From: Streptococcus sobrinus DSM 20742 = ATCC 33478
GTDB taxonomy: Bacteria > Bacillota > Bacilli > Lactobacillales > Streptococcaceae
Reading direction: 5' to 3'
Assembly: GCF_000686605.1 (NCBI RefSeq)
Contig: NZ_JMLC01000001.1
Location: 124,001 to 188,000, forward strand
Length of the DNA: 64,000 nt
A program made the position numbers and the translations under genes. Below, piece after piece: positions 62,336-64,000 of the stretch. Position 1 is the first letter of the stretch; each line of letters starts with the position of its first letter. The notes under the pieces are model-generated. The model saw nothing but the letters and a program-made list of their open reading frames with translations, had not been told where the DNA came from and did no database searches.

Positions 62336-63276
62336 ATGGAAAAACGGCTATTGCAAGCACCGACGAAGTTATATGATAAGATACCCAGATGGCTTTTTCT
62401 GATTTTGGCCTGTTTGATGGTGGAAGCCTTCTTCTGGATTGGTAGTTTTCTGGGCAGTATTCTATTGATTATTCCAGGTATGCTATTTTATTTCATGAGA
62501 ATAGGTAATTTTGGAAACTTTTTTCTTCCATGTATTTTCAATTGCTTCTCTTTCTCTTTGTCGCAATTCTCTTGATGATTTGGGTCAAGTGGGTCGAGAG
62601 GCGGTCAATTACCAGCTTGGGTTTCTTTCAAAAGAGGAAGGCTTTCAAGGAAATCGCTAAGAGTTGGGGATTTGGAAGCCTAATCATTTCTCTTTCTTTT
62701 GCTCTGACCTATCTATTTGGTGGGGTCTATTTTACAGACATGGATTTCTCGCTCTTGATCATTCTCTATGTTTTGTCCTTAATTCCCTTTTGGTTCATCC
62801 AGAGTGGAACAGAAGAACTATTGACAAGAGGGTGGTTGCTACCTCTACTGAATAGACGCTTTAATTTGGCCCTAGCCGTTGGTGTCTCAAGTGGTTTATT
62901 CGGTTTGATGCATCTTCTCAATGCACATGTTATCTTCTATTCAATCTTGTGTATCATTTTATCTGGTATCGTCATGACCCTTTATGCCCTGAAAAGGGAT
63001 AATATCTGGGGAGTTTCTGGCCTCCACGTCGCCTGGAATTTTATGCAAGGAAACATCTTTGGTATTGCCGTTAGTGGTCAAGAGCCTGGTGCTTCCCTAT
63101 TTCATTTCTCTCATAAATCAGGAGTAGCAGAATGGATTTCTGGAGGAGCTTTCGGAACGGAAGGGAGTCTCTTAACTTCCTTCGTTCTATTACTGACCAT
63201 CATTTTTCTCCTCTGGCAGTTAAGACTAGAAAAACGTTCGCAAGGGGAGAAGGAAGAGCCTTGGCAGGGCTCCTGA
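62336..63276 (+). pseudogene. CPBP-family membrane protease gene with a frameshift in a T-tract
   Basis: The frame from 62336 (ATG after GAGGAG) encodes EKRLLQAPTKLYDKIPRWL and two membrane helices, then shifts at T6 (62519-62524). One more T would join it to the frame continuing to 63276. The second part has the CPBP/Abi motifs: EELLTRGWLLPLL (Glu-Glu...Arg), FGLMHLLNAH and HVAWNFMQGN. Intact members are intramembrane metalloproteases, some for bacteriocin self-immunity. A read error, slippage-based switching, or use of the internal ATG 62530 are all possible. Confidence 0.75.
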
Positions 63277-63401
63277 TAATAGTTTTCAAAGAATTGCTGC
63301 CAATCTGGAATTAAAGGTAAAACTGCGTAAAGGGTAACATTTAATTTTTGAGTTTCATTAAGTATGACTTGTGATAAGTGATTTGACAGCTAAAGTTTGA
63401 G

Positions 63402-63450
63402 GGGAATAAGGTTGATGACTGCAATCAATCTTGTTCCCCCTCTCTTTTAT
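63402..63450 (+). terminator. Terminator before uvrB
   Basis: GGGGAATAAGGTTGAT / ATCAATCTTGTTCCCC, T-rich tail; strong. Confidence 0.85.
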
Positions 63451-63497
63451 TTTTTCTATGTTACAATAAAATCAACTATTGAAAGAAAAGAAGTGAT

Positions 63498-64000
63498 ATG
63501 ATGATAGATCGCACAGACAACAACCGATTTCACCTGGTTTCTAAATACCAACCAGCGGGGGACCAACCGCAGGCGATTGAAGCTTTGGTTGATAATATTG
63601 AAGGAGGCGAAAAGGCCCAGATTCTCCTGGGGGCGACCGGTACGGGTAAGACCTACACCATGAGTCAGGTCATTAGCAAGGTCAACAAGCCAACCCTAGT
63701 CATCGCCCACAATAAGACCCTAGCGGGTCAGCTCTATGGGGAGTTCAAGGAGTTCTTTCCCGATAATGCGGTCGAGTACTTCGTTTCCTATTATGATTAT
63801 TACCAGCCTGAGGCCTATGTCCCTTCTTCGGATACTTATATTGAAAAGGATAGTTCGGTCAATGACGAAATTGATAAGCTTCGTCACTCGGCTACCTCAA
63901 GTCTTTTGGAACGTAATGATGTTATCGTAGTGGCCTCAGTTTCCTGCATCTATGGTCTGGGTTCGCCTAAGGAATACGCCGACAGCGTGGTCAGCCTACG
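63498..64000 (+). CDS. uvrB: Excinuclease ABC subunit B, 3'-truncated by window edge
   Basis: The first 167 codons of UvrB, open to the end of the window. Starts ATG ATG ATA GAT; the second ATG (63501) is equally possible. Seen are [20 protein letters not shown], Walker [35 protein letters not shown] and the beta-hairpin region [20 protein letters not shown] that grips DNA during lesion search. Nucleotide-excision repair helicase-like subunit. Confidence 0.96.
   Translation, partial: MMIDRTDNNRFHLVSKYQPAGDQPQAIEALVDNIEGGEKAQILLGATGTGKTYTMSQVISKVNKPTLVIAHNKTLAGQLYGEFKEFFPDNAVEYFVSYYDYYQPEAYVPSSDTYIEKDSSVNDEIDKLRHSATSSLLERNDVIVVASVSCIYGLGSPKEYADSVVSL

Overview
The window is chromosomal DNA of a low-to-mid GC streptococcus, most likely a mutans-group oral species close to Streptococcus sobrinus, S. 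downei or S. criceti rather than S. mutans itself. This is inferred from the gene families and from gene order around hup-pyrDA-gpmA-pbp2b-recR-ddl-murF. It is also suggested by two adjacent GbpC/dextran-binding-lectin-like LPXTG proteins and by base composition that looks richer in GC than S. mutans. I see no rRNA, tRNA, CRISPR array, intact insertion sequence or prophage. Both window edges cut genes: rlmN on the left and uvrB on the right.

Layout. 1-5.2 kb: rlmN, vanZ-like and a heterodimeric ABC exporter. 5.3-5.6 kb: a compact, unannotated type I toxin-antitoxin-like locus. 5.9-7.4 kb: an LPXTG surface protein on the minus strand. 7.9-13.3 kb: small membrane proteins, an LtrA-family protein, degV, an SGNH hydrolase, a YpmS-like protein, HU and a small acidic-tail protein. 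13.7-23.5 kb: pyrDA, gpmA, pbp2b, recR, a TetR/flavin-reductase pair divergent from a MarR/BAAT-hydrolase pair, a candidate sRNA, and ddl. 23.6-28 kb: a BASS-family transporter, folT under a tetrahydrofolate riboswitch, murF, and a TIGR02206 membrane protein. 28.1-28.9 kb: a double-glycine bacteriocin-like gene with a coupled companion gene and a response-regulator-type direct repeat. 29.4-35.3 kb: rnjB, an esterase, a matrixin-like protease and an ABC-F ATPase with an apparently leaderless start. 35.7-42.7 kb: the pyruvate/acetoin dehydrogenase complex (E1a, E1b, E2, E3) plus lipoate ligase. 42.9-47.4 kb: two GbpC-like adhesins around a poly-G tract and a small gene. 47.6-54.1 kb: gatD-murT, a GlsB-like protein, and cdaA-cdaR-glmM. 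54.2-57.2 kb: a decayed rsuA-like gene, a DUF4044 micro-protein, obgE and a hairpin array. 57.4-64 kb: an ABC-F gene behind a long attenuator-like leader, glnQ-glnP, a frameshifted CPBP-protease gene and uvrB.

Themes. Cell-wall synthesis is heavily represented (pbp2b, ddl, murF, murT/gatD, glmM), together with c-di-AMP synthesis (cdaA/cdaR). The pdh operon and lplA form a lipoic-acid-dependent unit, in which both E2 and E3 carry nearly the same N-terminal lipoyl domain. Intergenic regions are unusually rich in structure. At least three contain arrays of four to nine hairpins (29.16-29.31, 36.72-37.03 and 56.51-56.94 kb). The middle one is bounded by inverted repeats and splits pdhA from pdhB.

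The strongest candidates for something undescribed are the toxin-antitoxin-like locus at 5.27-5.64 kb, the hairpin-array elements, the bacteriocin-like locus with its 21-bp-phased repeats, the ABC-F leader at 58.88-59.12 kb, and the short promoter-plus-terminator transcript at 22.15-22.26 kb. All assignments are from reading the sequence and from family knowledge; no database search was run.
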